Shown here: piece by piece, positions 45,227 through 53,948 of the stretch
Numbering within the stretch: the first letter of the stretch is position 1
Layout of the letters: each line of letters opens with the position of its first letter
Assembly: GCF_001746205.1 (NCBI RefSeq)
Contig: NZ_MDCO01000012.1
Location: forward strand, 739,075-803,074
Reading direction: 5' to 3'
DNA from: Brachyspira hampsonii
GTDB taxonomy: Bacteria; Spirochaetota; Brachyspiria; Brachyspirales; Brachyspiraceae
DNA: 64,000 nt
Notes under the pieces: model-generated
Told to the model about the DNA's origin: nothing
The model's input: only the letters and a program-made list of their open reading frames with translations
Database searches by the model: none
Position numbers and translations under genes: made by a program

Positions 45227-46363
45227 ATGTATATAGATAATGAAATTGCTCAAAGATTATTAGATAAAATAATGAAGGTTATAGATTATGAAGTAAATAT
45301 TAACATTATGAATGAGTATGGTGAGATTATAGCAAGCGGAGATAAAGAAAGAATAGGAAAAATACATTTAGGTGCTTTAGATGTTATTAAAAATGTTAAA
45401 AGTATGAATTATTTTAATTCTATAGATAATGATAAAGAAAGCAGCAGACCCGGCATTAATATGCCTCTTATGCTGAGTAATGAACTTATAGGTGTTGTAG
45501 GAGTTTCAGGCGATCCAGATGAAATAAAATTAATAGCAAATATTATTAAGATGACTACAGAAATGCTCATAGAAAGGGAAATAGATATTGATAAAAAAAT
45601 CTTGAAGCAGACAAATTTGAATAATTATATATATAAAATTATCTCTAAAGAAAATTATAAATATCTGCCTTCTATTAATATATGGGCTGAAAATAATGGT
45701 TATTCTTTTGATATAGATAGAATGGTATGCTTAATCAAATTAAAACAAAATGATGAATATGATATAAAAAAGATATCTGAATATATAATGCAGAAAATAA
45801 AATTAATAAAATATTTTAGCAAGCAGGATATAATCTCTCATATTGGAAACAGACAATTTATTATAATAAAAAGTTTTGATAATAGTAAAGATAAAAATAA
45901 AATGATATCATTATTTTTTAAATATCTTAGAAAAGAAATAAAGATTGATATAAAGTTTTCTGTTATGTGCGGCTGCATGGTTAATAATTTAGAGGATATG
46001 CCTAATAGTTTTGAACAGGCTAATTTTTTATTTAATTATATAGAGTATACAAATAATGATATTTATTTTATTGAAGATTATATATTAGAATACATTATTT
46101 TAAATGAAGGTTATTTTTCTTCTTCTATGATATTAAAAAACATATTGAATTTTATTAATAAAAATTCAATATTTAAAGAAACTATAATAACTATCAGCAA
46201 AAATGATTTGAATATTAACAAAACCTGTGAAGAATTGGGTATACATAGAAATACAGTTTTGCATAGAATGAAAAAAATTAAGGAAATTTTAGGTATTGAT
46301 CCTATTAAAAATCATAATGACAGAATAAAATTTTATATTGTAGCAACTTTATTAGAAAAATAA
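45227..46363 (+). CDS. CdaR-like transcriptional regulator (sugar diacid/glycerate)
   Basis: The 378-residue protein has the N-terminal diacid-recognition domain (residues ~5-135: AQRLLDKIMKVIDYEVNINI, GVVGVSGDPDEI) and a C-terminal PucR/CdaR-type helix-turn-helix (residues ~325-370, NKTCEELGIHRNTVLHRMK). In E. coli CdaR activates glucarate, galactarate and glycerate genes. The position next to a glycerate kinase and permease supports the same kind of role. AAGG is about 9 nt before the ATG. Confidence 0.88.
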   Translation: MYIDNEIAQRLLDKIMKVIDYEVNINIMNEYGEIIASGDKERIGKIHLGALDVIKNVKSMNYFNSIDNDKESSRPGINMPLMLSNELIGVVGVSGDPDEIKLIANIIKMTTEMLIEREIDIDKKILKQTNLNNYIYKIISKENYKYLPSINIWAENNGYSFDIDRMVCLIKLKQNDEYDIKKISEYIMQKIKLIKYFSKQDIISHIGNRQFIIIKSFDNSKDKNKMISLFFKYLRKEIKIDIKFSVMCGCMVNNLEDMPNSFEQANFLFNYIEYTNNDIYFIEDYILEYIILNEGYFSSSMILKNILNFINKNSIFKETIITISKNDLNINKTCEELGIHRNTVLHRMKKIKEILGIDPIKNHNDRIKFYIVATLLEK

Positions 46364-46580
46364 TAAAGATATAATATTGTGAAATTATTAATGTTTTAAG
46401 TTCTTTTAGTTATTATATTATTTATAAAAAATTCTTATATCAAAAATAAAATATCTTATTTAAAAATAATTTTATGTGAAAAAATAAATTAAAAATTTCT
46501 ATACAAAGTATTGATATTTTATTATTTTACATATATTATAAAAAATTTATAATGAAAAAAATAAAAATAAGGAGAGAAAG

Positions 46581-48077
46581 ATGAGTCATCATCATCACAG
46601 AGGACAATGGGGAACTAGAGCAGGTTTTATATTGGCTGCTATAGGTTCTGCTGTTGGTTTAGGTAATATATGGCGTTTCCCATATATGGTTGCATCTAAT
46701 GGTGGCGGTGCTTTTATGATAGTTTTCCTTATAGCTATGCTTACAGCTGGTATACCTATAATGATACTAGAATTTTCTATAGGGCATAAAACTCATAAAA
46801 GTGCACCCGGTGCTTTAAAAGCATTAAACCCTTCTTGGGAATGGTTGGGTTGGCTGCAAGTATTTACATGTTTTGCAATAGTTATTTATTATTCAGTCAT
46901 TATTGCTTGGTCATTATCTTACGGACTATTTTCTATTCAAGGCTTAAAATGGGGAGCTGATACAGCTGGTTTTTTCACAAAAGAGTATTTAAAACTTCAA
47001 GATGGTTTTTCACTTGGTAATTTTAATATTGGCGTTGCTGTGCCTTTAATTATTGTTTGGGTTATAATATTGATCTCTGTTATTGGAGGAGTTAAAGACG
47101 GTATAGAAAAAGCAAATAAAATATTTATGCCTTTATTAGCTATATTGGTAGTAATTATTCTTATTAGAGGTATAACTTTACCTGGTGCTTTATCCGGTCT
47201 TGATTATATGTTCAAGCCTGACTTTTCTAAACTTACTAATCCTAAAATTTGGATAGATGCTTATGGTCAGGTATTCTACAGTATGTCTGTTGCTTTTGGT
47301 ATAATGATAACTTATTCAAGCTATTTGCCTGATGATTCAGATATAGCAAATAATGCATTTATGACAGGTTTTGCTGATACTAGTTTCAGTTTATTTGCTG
47401 GTATAACAGTATTTAGTATAATAGGTTATATGGCTCATTCTCAAGGAAAAGAAGTTGCTGAAGTTGCTGGAAGCGGCGGTATAGGTTTAGCATTTATGGT
47501 ATTTCCTGAAGCTATCAACTCTTTACCTGGTTTAAATGGAGTATTTGGATTAGTATTCTTTTTGGTGCTTTCATTTGCAGGTCTTACTTCTGCTATTTCA
47601 CTTGCTGAGGTTGTTATATCTTCATTTATTGATAAATTCCATTTCAATAGAAAAAAAGTAAGTATAGTTATTATAATAATACAAGGTGCTATATCTATGG
47701 TATATGCTACAGGAAGCGGACTTTCTATACTTGATATAGTGGACGCTTTTGTAAACAATTATAATATTGTAGTAAGCGGACTTATAGAAATTATATTAGT
47801 TGCTTGGGTATATAAACTTGGATCATTTAAAGAAACTATCAATACAGTAAGTGAATTCAGAGTAGGTATTTGGTGGGATTTCTGTTTGAAATTCTTAACT
47901 CCTATATTCTTAGCTGTAATGTTATCATTGAAATTAATAAATGATTTCAAAACACCTTACGGAGGTTATCCTACTTGGGCTTTAATTGCTTTGGGTTGGT
48001 CTATGCCTGTTATAGCATTTATAGTTGGTATATTATTTGCTAAATTTAAAGACAGACAGCCTAATATACCTCATTAA
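46581..48077 (+). CDS. Sodium-dependent amino-acid transporter, NSS family (MetP-like)
   Basis: The 498-residue protein has about 12 membrane segments and the NSS signature WGTRAGFILAAIGSAVGLGN followed by IWRFPYM (sodium and substrate sites in TM1). The N-terminus starts MSHHHHRGQ, an unusual His run. A MetS-like small subunit gene follows immediately, as in the MetPS methionine/alanine transporters of Corynebacterium, so methionine or alanine uptake is likely (inference). GGAGAG is 7 nt before the ATG. Confidence 0.9.
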   Translation: MSHHHHRGQWGTRAGFILAAIGSAVGLGNIWRFPYMVASNGGGAFMIVFLIAMLTAGIPIMILEFSIGHKTHKSAPGALKALNPSWEWLGWLQVFTCFAIVIYYSVIIAWSLSYGLFSIQGLKWGADTAGFFTKEYLKLQDGFSLGNFNIGVAVPLIIVWVIILISVIGGVKDGIEKANKIFMPLLAILVVIILIRGITLPGALSGLDYMFKPDFSKLTNPKIWIDAYGQVFYSMSVAFGIMITYSSYLPDDSDIANNAFMTGFADTSFSLFAGITVFSIIGYMAHSQGKEVAEVAGSGGIGLAFMVFPEAINSLPGLNGVFGLVFFLVLSFAGLTSAISLAEVVISSFIDKFHFNRKKVSIVIIIIQGAISMVYATGSGLSILDIVDAFVNNYNIVVSGLIEIILVAWVYKLGSFKETINTVSEFRVGIWWDFCLKFLTPIFLAVMLSLKLINDFKTPYGGYPTWALIALGWSMPVIAFIVGILFAKFKDRQPNIPH

Positions 48078-48101
48078 ATAAAATAAAAGGAGAAATTAAT
48101 T

Positions 48102-48197
48102 ATGGGATTAGATTCTGCTATATTTATGGGACTTAGCTTACTTGTTATATGGGGAGGCTTTGCTTTCTTTTTAGGAATAGCTGTAAGAAAAATGTAA
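48102..48197 (+). CDS. MetS-like small subunit of the NSS transporter (31 aa)
   Basis: The ORF encodes 31 residues: MGLDSAIFMGLSLLVIWGGF, then a second hydrophobic part ending AVRKM. It is one membrane helix with a basic C-terminus, as in the MetS family (methionine/alanine import NSS small subunit). GGAG is 10 nt before the ATG and the large subunit ends 24 bp upstream. A terminator follows at 48225-48251. Confidence 0.85.
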   Translation: MGLDSAIFMGLSLLVIWGGFAFFLGIAVRKM

Positions 48198-48224
48198 ATT
48201 TATAATTAGATTAAAAATGTTGCG

Positions 48225-48251
48225 GCATAGGCTTATTTTTTAAGTCTATGC
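48225..48251 (+). terminator. Intrinsic terminator of the MetP/MetS pair
   Basis: GCATAG-G-CTTA (48225-48235) pairs with TAAG-T-CTATGC (48241-48251) with one G-T, then TTTTTT. Confidence 0.8.
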
Positions 48252-48274
48252 TTTTTTATATGTTTTTTAATTTC

Positions 48275-49111
48275 TTATATAAATTCTTTTTCTATAAAGT
48301 TATCAAACTCTTTTTCTGTATAATAATTAATATCTTTAAGTATATAATTTTTTAAATTATTTATTCTAGGAAAGTTAATAAATGATGTATTTTGTTTAGC
48401 CTGTTTTTTAACATTATTCCAAATTTTGTTAGTTGAATTCTTTTTCTCATTATATACTAGTATATATATTGTATTATTTTTAGTAGATTCTATAATATTA
48501 GGCTTTAGTTCTTTTGATATATTTGATAATATAAAAATGCTATCATATATTTTTTCTTTTAGATCATTTTCTATATTAATATAATTTATATAACCGTCTA
48601 AATTAGCTTTAATAGTTCCATTAAATTTTGATTTAATATTGTTATTATTATCAATATCACTGCCATCTATATGTCCATTAAATGTAGATTTCACATATCC
48701 GGAAAATTTATTATTTTCTATAGTTCCATTAATATAGAACAAAATGCCATTAATATTTCCTTCAAAATTAGTATTAATATATTGATTTATATCAAGTTGT
48801 CCTTTTATTTCACCTTTCATTTTACCATTAAATTGTATAATATTATTTTTTAACTTGCCATTTTTAAATTCTATAAAATAATAATTTTCATTTGATATAT
48901 AAAGTGCATCATTGGATTTAGTTAAATTTTCAATACAATATTTATTTTTATATTCTATAACAACTTTATCAAAATTAATTACATTAATTTTAGATTCAGT
49001 CATATATTGAATATTGTTTTTATTAGAAAAATCTTTAGATGTATTTTTTAAAGTATCTATGTTATTTTTTAATATATCAGGTAAATTATTTATTATATAT
49101 TGTTCCATCAA
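48275..49111 (-). CDS. PD-(D/E)XK nuclease-like protein with a beta-repeat insertion
   Basis: The 278-residue protein shows a plausible nuclease core: NDALYISNENYYFIEFKNG (Asp68, Glu81, Lys83; D-x12-E-x-K), preceded by VVIEYKNKYCI and later followed by LKEKIYDSIFIL and TIYILVYNE. Between the core and the second part, residues ~91-178 form short repeats of the type FNGxxxGxIxGxL (for example KGEIKGQLD, FEGNINGIL, FNGHIDGSD, FNGTIKANLDG), suggesting a small beta-solenoid. No signal peptide. It starts 23 bp after the ATPase gene and is its probable partner. The nuclease call is inferred from motif pattern. Confidence 0.6.
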   Translation of the reverse strand: MMEQYIINNLPDILKNNIDTLKNTSKDFSNKNNIQYMTESKINVINFDKVVIEYKNKYCIENLTKSNDALYISNENYYFIEFKNGKLKNNIIQFNGKMKGEIKGQLDINQYINTNFEGNINGILFYINGTIENNKFSGYVKSTFNGHIDGSDIDNNNNIKSKFNGTIKANLDGYINYINIENDLKEKIYDSIFILSNISKELKPNIIESTKNNTIYILVYNEKKNSTNKIWNNVKKQAKQNTSFINFPRINNLKNYILKDINYYTEKEFDNFIEKEFI

Positions 49112-49134
49112 AATTCCAATTTGTAAATTATTAA

Positions 49135-50355
49135 TTAATTTTCTAATTCGTCTATGGGTTCTGCCATTTTAGCATATATGTCTTCTATGTTATCATTGAC
49201 TAGTTTAAAATACGAATATTTATTTTTTATATCTGATAAATAATAATTAGTTTTTTCATCTATATCATGTTTTTTAGAATATTTCTCTATAGCCTGTAAA
49301 AAATATGGGCTATGTGTAGTTATTAATATATATATATTAAATATTTTTTGTAGTAGAACTATTATTTCGGCATAAAGCAGCTGCCATTTTGGATGAAGAT
49401 GTATTTCAGGTTCATCTAAAATTAAAATATCTTCTTCTTTTAATGCATTTCTTTCTAACAACATTTTTATTATTGTAAAGGATTTTAATCCTGCTGATAA
49501 ATTATGTACTGATATTGGTTCTATAAAAATTTCATCTTCTTCTAAATAGAATTCATCATCTTTTTCTATAATTTTTCCATTAATAACTTTTGATAGCTTA
49601 TCATATATTTCATAGAGTTTTTCCTCTATTAAAATTTTATCAATTGTGTATGGTTCTTCTGTATACAAAACATTATTTATTAAATGAGATTCTATTATTG
49701 ATAGTGAATATGGGTAATCATTCTTGTCAAGTGTAAAAGGATTATCTATTAGATAGATATTATTATTATAAGAATAATTTAAATTTGTATCTATACATTC
49801 ATCATTTTTGAATTTAAACATCAAATCTTTTATATTAATTTCTGAAATGGAATCTTTTTCTATTCTACTGTTTATTTGATTATTAAATATTTCTTTATAA
49901 TATTCTGAAAGTTTTTTATATGCTATTTTTTCATAAGATATATCAATGTACTCTTTAACTTTTAATGAGGTTTTTTCTAATAAATCTATAACTTCTTTAT
50001 TTTCTATATCCGTATAATCTTTAATATTATCTAGTAATATATTATATATTTCTATATCTGGATCATTTATAGAATCAAATATTTTTTCTATGATGGCAGT
50101 ATAACTTTTTTGTATTTTAATTCTATTTTTATATCTAAATATAATATTAAGCATACTTAAAATTTCTCTTCTTATAGAATGTTCTCTTGATAGAGATATT
50201 TCCTTTTCAAGATTATTAAAAGAATTGAAACAAGAAAATAAAATTTTTCCTATTGTACTTTTTCCTGTATTATTTTCACCAGCTATTACAGTAATACCTT
50301 CTATTTTTATGTTTGCTTCTTTTATTTTGGCGAATTTTTGTATACTTAATTCCAT
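49135..50355 (-). CDS. ABC/OLD-type AAA ATPase (defence-like)
   Basis: The 406-residue protein is an AAA_15/AAA_21-type ATPase. Walker A GENNTGKST is at residues 26-34, a signature-like LSAG at about 285, Walker B ILILDEPEIHLHPKWQ at about 309-324, and a switch His in TTHSPYFL at about 345-352. The middle (45-280) is a long helical insertion, as in SMC/Rad50-like and OLD-type ATPases. There is no TOPRIM domain in the protein. The linked gene downstream looks like a PD-(D/E)XK nuclease. This is the layout seen in Septu and PARIS type defence systems, where ATPase and nuclease are separate, but no match to a named system is claimed. Confidence 0.82.
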   Translation of the reverse strand: MELSIQKFAKIKEANIKIEGITVIAGENNTGKSTIGKILFSCFNSFNNLEKEISLSREHSIRREILSMLNIIFRYKNRIKIQKSYTAIIEKIFDSINDPDIEIYNILLDNIKDYTDIENKEVIDLLEKTSLKVKEYIDISYEKIAYKKLSEYYKEIFNNQINSRIEKDSISEINIKDLMFKFKNDECIDTNLNYSYNNNIYLIDNPFTLDKNDYPYSLSIIESHLINNVLYTEEPYTIDKILIEEKLYEIYDKLSKVINGKIIEKDDEFYLEEDEIFIEPISVHNLSAGLKSFTIIKMLLERNALKEEDILILDEPEIHLHPKWQLLYAEIIVLLQKIFNIYILITTHSPYFLQAIEKYSKKHDIDEKTNYYLSDIKNKYSYFKLVNDNIEDIYAKMAEPIDELEN

Positions 50356-50485
50356 TATTTTAATTAACCTAAAATGTATATATTTTTTATAATTATATCA
50401 TTTAATAATATTTATTCAAATATAATAATTTATCGCTTTTAATAAGAAAGGCATTATTAAAAAATAATACTTTTTTTATTTTTTA

Positions 50486-51196
50486 TTAATCTCTTCTTCT
50501 TTGTGCTAACATTAAAAGTCTTAAAAGTGTAAGTATAGCAGTAATAGCAGCAGCAACATAAGTTAAAGCAGCGGCAGATAATACTTTCTTAGCTCCGTCA
50601 AGTTCTTCACTGTCTAAAAATCCGCCTTTATCCAAAATTTTTATAGCTCTGTTTGAAGCATCAAATTCTACAGGTAATGTAACAAGAGAGAAGAATACAG
50701 CAAATGCAAAAAGCAGAATACCCGCCATCATTATGTAGTATGAAAAACTTCCAGCCCCTCCTATCATAATACCTATAAGCACTAGATAAGGACCGAATTG
50801 ATCTCCTATAGCACATAAAGGATAGAAACCATTTCTTATAGAAAGAGGAGCATATCCTCTGTTATGCTGTATAGCATGTCCTACCTCATGAGCCGCAACT
50901 CCTAAAGCGGCAACATCAGTACCGTCATAAACTCCAGAAGAGAGTCTTAATACTCTTGAAGAAGGATCATAATGATCTGTTAAAGTTCCGCCTATTCTTT
51001 CTACAGGAATATCTATTCCATATCCTTCTAAAATATATCTTGCAGTTTGTGCTCCTGTAATTCCCCTTTTATTTTCAACTCTGCTGTATTTAGCATAAGT
51101 GCTTTTTACCTTCATCTGAGCCCAGAAACCTAAAAGTATACCAGGAATTAGTATCCATATATATCCGAAATAATATTCAAAATATCCGCCAAACAT
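50486..51196 (-). CDS. YugP-like membrane zinc metallopeptidase
   Basis: The 236-residue protein has an N-terminal membrane segment (about 7-25) and HEVGH (zinc motif HExxH) in GVAAHEVGHAIQH at about residue 93. Two to three membrane segments follow in the C-terminal half. The DUF2268-like YugP family is defined by this arrangement (LRLSSGVYDGTDVAALGVAA precedes the motif). The substrate is unknown; a role in membrane protein quality control is often assumed. AGGAGG stands about 9 nt before the ATG. Confidence 0.88.
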   Translation of the reverse strand: MFGGYFEYYFGYIWILIPGILLGFWAQMKVKSTYAKYSRVENKRGITGAQTARYILEGYGIDIPVERIGGTLTDHYDPSSRVLRLSSGVYDGTDVAALGVAAHEVGHAIQHNRGYAPLSIRNGFYPLCAIGDQFGPYLVLIGIMIGGAGSFSYYIMMAGILLFAFAVFFSLVTLPVEFDASNRAIKILDKGGFLDSEELDGAKKVLSAAALTYVAAAITAILTLLRLLMLAQRRRD

Positions 51197-51391
51197 ATTA
51201 AAAAACCTCCTTAAAATTGATAATTAGTATTTTTCATATTAAATATATGATTAATTGCAATATATTATAACATTTTTCTATAACAATGTTAATAGTTTTA
51301 ATGTAAAATAAATTTATATCAAAACTATATTTTAGATATTTGATAATCGTTTTTAATTATCGTTATAACATACTTATTATAAAAGCGAAAA

Positions 51392-52366
51392 TTAATAAAT
51401 TTTATCGGCGTTCTTTATAGAGTATTCTATAGTTTTTCCTACAGCCTCCAAAGTTTTTTTATCTAATTTATCTATAGTATCCTGCGATGTATGATGAAAA
51501 GGATATCCCATATCTATAACATCAATAAAAGGTATTTTCTCAATTAGAAATGGTGTATGATCATCTACTATAGTTCCATAGTGTTCATCAATAAAATATT
51601 CTCCGTATCCTAAATCGTTTGCATACTGCCAAACTTTATTATATATTGGAGAATAATATGTATGAGCAAAACTTTCATATTTGAATTTGGCATTTTTGCT
51701 TCCAACCATATCAAGAAGAATTCCAAATTTTATTTTTTGTTTATCGATTATTTTATCTCTTGTAATAACTTCATTTACGAATGCAATGCTTCCCTGTATC
51801 CAGTCAGTTTCTATTAATGAATTGCCTTCTACATCAAATAAATTTCCATCATCTTCCAAGTCAAATAGTATAAAGCATACACTGTAAGGCAAATCATTAT
51901 AATTTTTTAAAGCCTTCATAAGTTCTAGTAATACTCCGCTGCTGCTTGCTCCGTCATTGGCCCCGCTTATAGGTTTATTTCTATTGAATTGTATAGGGTC
52001 TTTTTCTGCCACAGAACGGCTATCAAAATGACTTGTAATAATTACATAATCATCTGTCTTTCCTTTAAGAAATGCGTATATATTTTCTCCGTTTCTTTCT
52101 TTTATGTATGGTGCTTGAAAATTATGACTAAAAACTTCATAACCCATATTAGAAATTTCTTGTTTAAAAAACTCTCTTACCTTTTTATGAGCTTCGCTTC
52201 CGTAGTTTCTAGGTCCTAAATCAGTCTGAGCTTTTATATAATCGTATGCATTTTCAGCATTAAAATAGAAATTAGTATTTATTTTATTATCAGTATTTGC
52301 ATTTGCACTGCTGCATGAATTAAGCATAAAAAGCATTATAATCATAGCTGTTGTTATAAATTTCAT
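51392..52366 (-). CDS. M28-family zinc peptidase lipoprotein (glutaminyl-cyclase-like)
   Basis: The 324-residue protein has a lipobox (LMLNSC, Cys about residue 18). The M28 di-zinc peptidase domain shows VIITSHFDSR (zinc His/Asp), SGANDGASSSGVLLEL (bridging Asp), CFILFDLEDDG (catalytic Glu region), HTPFLIEKIPFIDVID and HHTSQDT (zinc His). Secreted M28 members are aminopeptidases or glutaminyl cyclases; the short length and FDLEDDG resemble the cyclase-like branch. The membrane-anchored position suggests peptide processing outside the cell. Confidence 0.86.
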   Translation of the reverse strand: MKFITTAMIIMLFMLNSCSSANANTDNKINTNFYFNAENAYDYIKAQTDLGPRNYGSEAHKKVREFFKQEISNMGYEVFSHNFQAPYIKERNGENIYAFLKGKTDDYVIITSHFDSRSVAEKDPIQFNRNKPISGANDGASSSGVLLELMKALKNYNDLPYSVCFILFDLEDDGNLFDVEGNSLIETDWIQGSIAFVNEVITRDKIIDKQKIKFGILLDMVGSKNAKFKYESFAHTYYSPIYNKVWQYANDLGYGEYFIDEHYGTIVDDHTPFLIEKIPFIDVIDMGYPFHHTSQDTIDKLDKKTLEAVGKTIEYSIKNADKIY

Positions 52367-52491
52367 AGTTTTTTATTCCAAAAAATGATGTTATGCTATT
52401 AGATTTTAAAATAATAGTGTTAAAAAGTCAATGTTATTATATTAATATGCAGTAAATTGCCCTATCGGTATTTTTTTATAAAAAATTAGTC

Positions 52492-52520
52492 TTTACTTTT
52501 TTTTTAAAAGATATTATAAT
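52492..52520 (+). promoter_or_regulatory. flaB: Probable promoter of flaB
   Basis: TTTACT (52492-52497), 17 bp, TATAAT (52515-52520). A second -10-like TATACT lies at 52526. No sigma-28-type GCCGATAA box was seen. The predicted 5' leader is about 130 nt. Confidence 0.5.
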
Positions 52521-52550
52521 AGTATTATACTATGAAGTTAATATTATGCA

Positions 52551-52658
52551 GCTGTTTTGTAGGGGATGACTAAACAGCAATTAAAAGCATAATATTTTAA
52601 AGCTTTAGAAAAATAAAAATTACAAAAATATTTTAAGCACTATTCATGGAGGGTAGTT
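52551..52658 (+). promoter_or_regulatory. flaB leader with CsrA-like sites
   Basis: GCTGTTT (52551-52557) pairs with AAACAGC (52572-52578); the 14-nt loop contains AGGGGATGA, close to the CsrA consensus ACARGGAUGU. A second GGA lies in the Shine-Dalgarno ATGGAGGG just before the ATG at 52659. Two GGA sites, one in a hairpin loop and one at the SD, is the pattern of CsrA-repressed flagellin mRNA in Bacillus. Confidence 0.5.
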
Positions 52659-53495
52659 ATGATTATCAACAATAATATTTCTGCATTAAATGCAAACAGA
52701 CAATTGAATTTAACAGGAAATTCAATGACTAAAACAATAGCACAACTTTCTAGCGGTATGAGAATTAATACTGCAGGAGATGATGCTTCTGGATTAGCTG
52801 TATCTGAAAAAATGCGTTCACAATACCGTGGTTTACAACAAGCTACTAGAAATGCTCAAAACGGTATATCTTTCATTCAAACAACTGAAGGTTATTTAAA
52901 TGAAACTACTAACATTATGCAAAGAATGAGAGAATTAGCTATTCAATCTGCTAACGGTATTTATTCTGACAGTGACAGAGCTTTAATTCAAGTAGAAGTT
53001 AACCAATTAGTAGCTGAAGTTGACAGAATCGCTTCTCAAGCTGAATTCAACAAAATGAACATGTTAACAGGTCGTTTCGCTGCTGATGCTCAAACTCCTA
53101 TGACTTTCCACATCGGTGCTAATATGGATCAAAGAGTATCTGTTAATATAGGTGCTATGACTGCTGCTAACTTACAAGTTGGAGGAGATACTCCTATTTC
53201 TATTTCTTCTGTAGAAACTGCTAACCAAGCTTTAGGAAGAATAGATGAAGGTATACAAATGGTAGTAGCTCAAAGAGCTGAATTAGGTGCTGTTCAAAAC
53301 AGAATGGAATCTATGGTAAAAAGTTTAATGATCGCTACTGAAAACACTATTGCTTCTGAAAGTGTTATCAGAGATGCTGATATGGCTCAAGCTATGGTTG
53401 CTTATACTCGTGAACAAATCTTACAGCAAACAGGTGCTGCTATGTTAGCTAATGCTAATATGAAAAACCAATCTATAATGAGAATTATTGGATAA
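52659..53495 (+). CDS. flaB: Flagellin FlaB (core filament protein)
   Basis: The 278-residue flagellin has the conserved N-terminal D0/D1 (MIINNNISALNANRQLNLTG, LSSGMRINTAGDDASGLAVS) and C-terminal D1/D0 (AELGAVQNRMESM, ENTIASESVIRDADMAQAMV, ending NMKNQSIMRIIG) and only a short variable middle. This is the compact form found in spirochaete core flagellins, which make periplasmic filaments. GGAGGG is 7 nt before the ATG. The gene stands alone with a terminator at 53530-53561. Codon choice is more regular (GCT, AAC, CAA) than in the neighbours, as expected for a highly expressed gene. Confidence 0.96.
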   Translation: MIINNNISALNANRQLNLTGNSMTKTIAQLSSGMRINTAGDDASGLAVSEKMRSQYRGLQQATRNAQNGISFIQTTEGYLNETTNIMQRMRELAIQSANGIYSDSDRALIQVEVNQLVAEVDRIASQAEFNKMNMLTGRFAADAQTPMTFHIGANMDQRVSVNIGAMTAANLQVGGDTPISISSVETANQALGRIDEGIQMVVAQRAELGAVQNRMESMVKSLMIATENTIASESVIRDADMAQAMVAYTREQILQQTGAAMLANANMKNQSIMRIIG

Positions 53496-53529
53496 TTTGA
53501 TTTAAGCGACTTATTACAAATGTAGATAT

Positions 53530-53561
53530 AAAGCCCATTGGTAGAAATACTGATGGGCTTT
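53530..53561 (+). terminator. Intrinsic terminator of flaB
   Basis: Perfect 9-bp stem AAAGCCCAT/ATGGGCTTT (53530-53538 with 53553-53561), then TTATTTTAAT. Confidence 0.85.
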
Positions 53562-53750
53562 TATTTTAATAATTTTTAAAAAACTGCATGATTTAAAGTT
53601 CTTTTTGGAGACTGTATAGCACATTTTTATGATAGTTTTATAATATTAAATTTATTAATATCTATATAGAATAATTATTCTATAAAAAACAATTTAATAA
53701 AATATAAAAATGAATTTTATTAATATTTGATTTTTTGTTTTATTTACAAT

Positions 53751-53943
53751 CCCGCCCTATATACTTATTGCTTATTTTAGTATCTATAATTAATTAATTT
53801 TTTTAATTTTTTCTGCAATTATAAACCCCACCCTAAATTTAATTAGAATGAAAATATTATTACCGCACGCAGAATAAAATTTTATATTTTGAATTAATTA
53901 ATAAAATAATATTAATTATATAAAAAAATTCATTAACCGTGCG
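53751..53943. repeat. CCCGCCC-type structured intergenic element, copy B
   Basis: CCCGCCC (53751-53757), CCCACCC (53827-53833), then CGCACG (53864-53869) paired with CGTGCG (53938-53943). The right arm sits 5 bp beyond the trmL stop codon. Layout equals copies A and C. Confidence 0.55.
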
Positions 53944-53948
53944 TTAAA

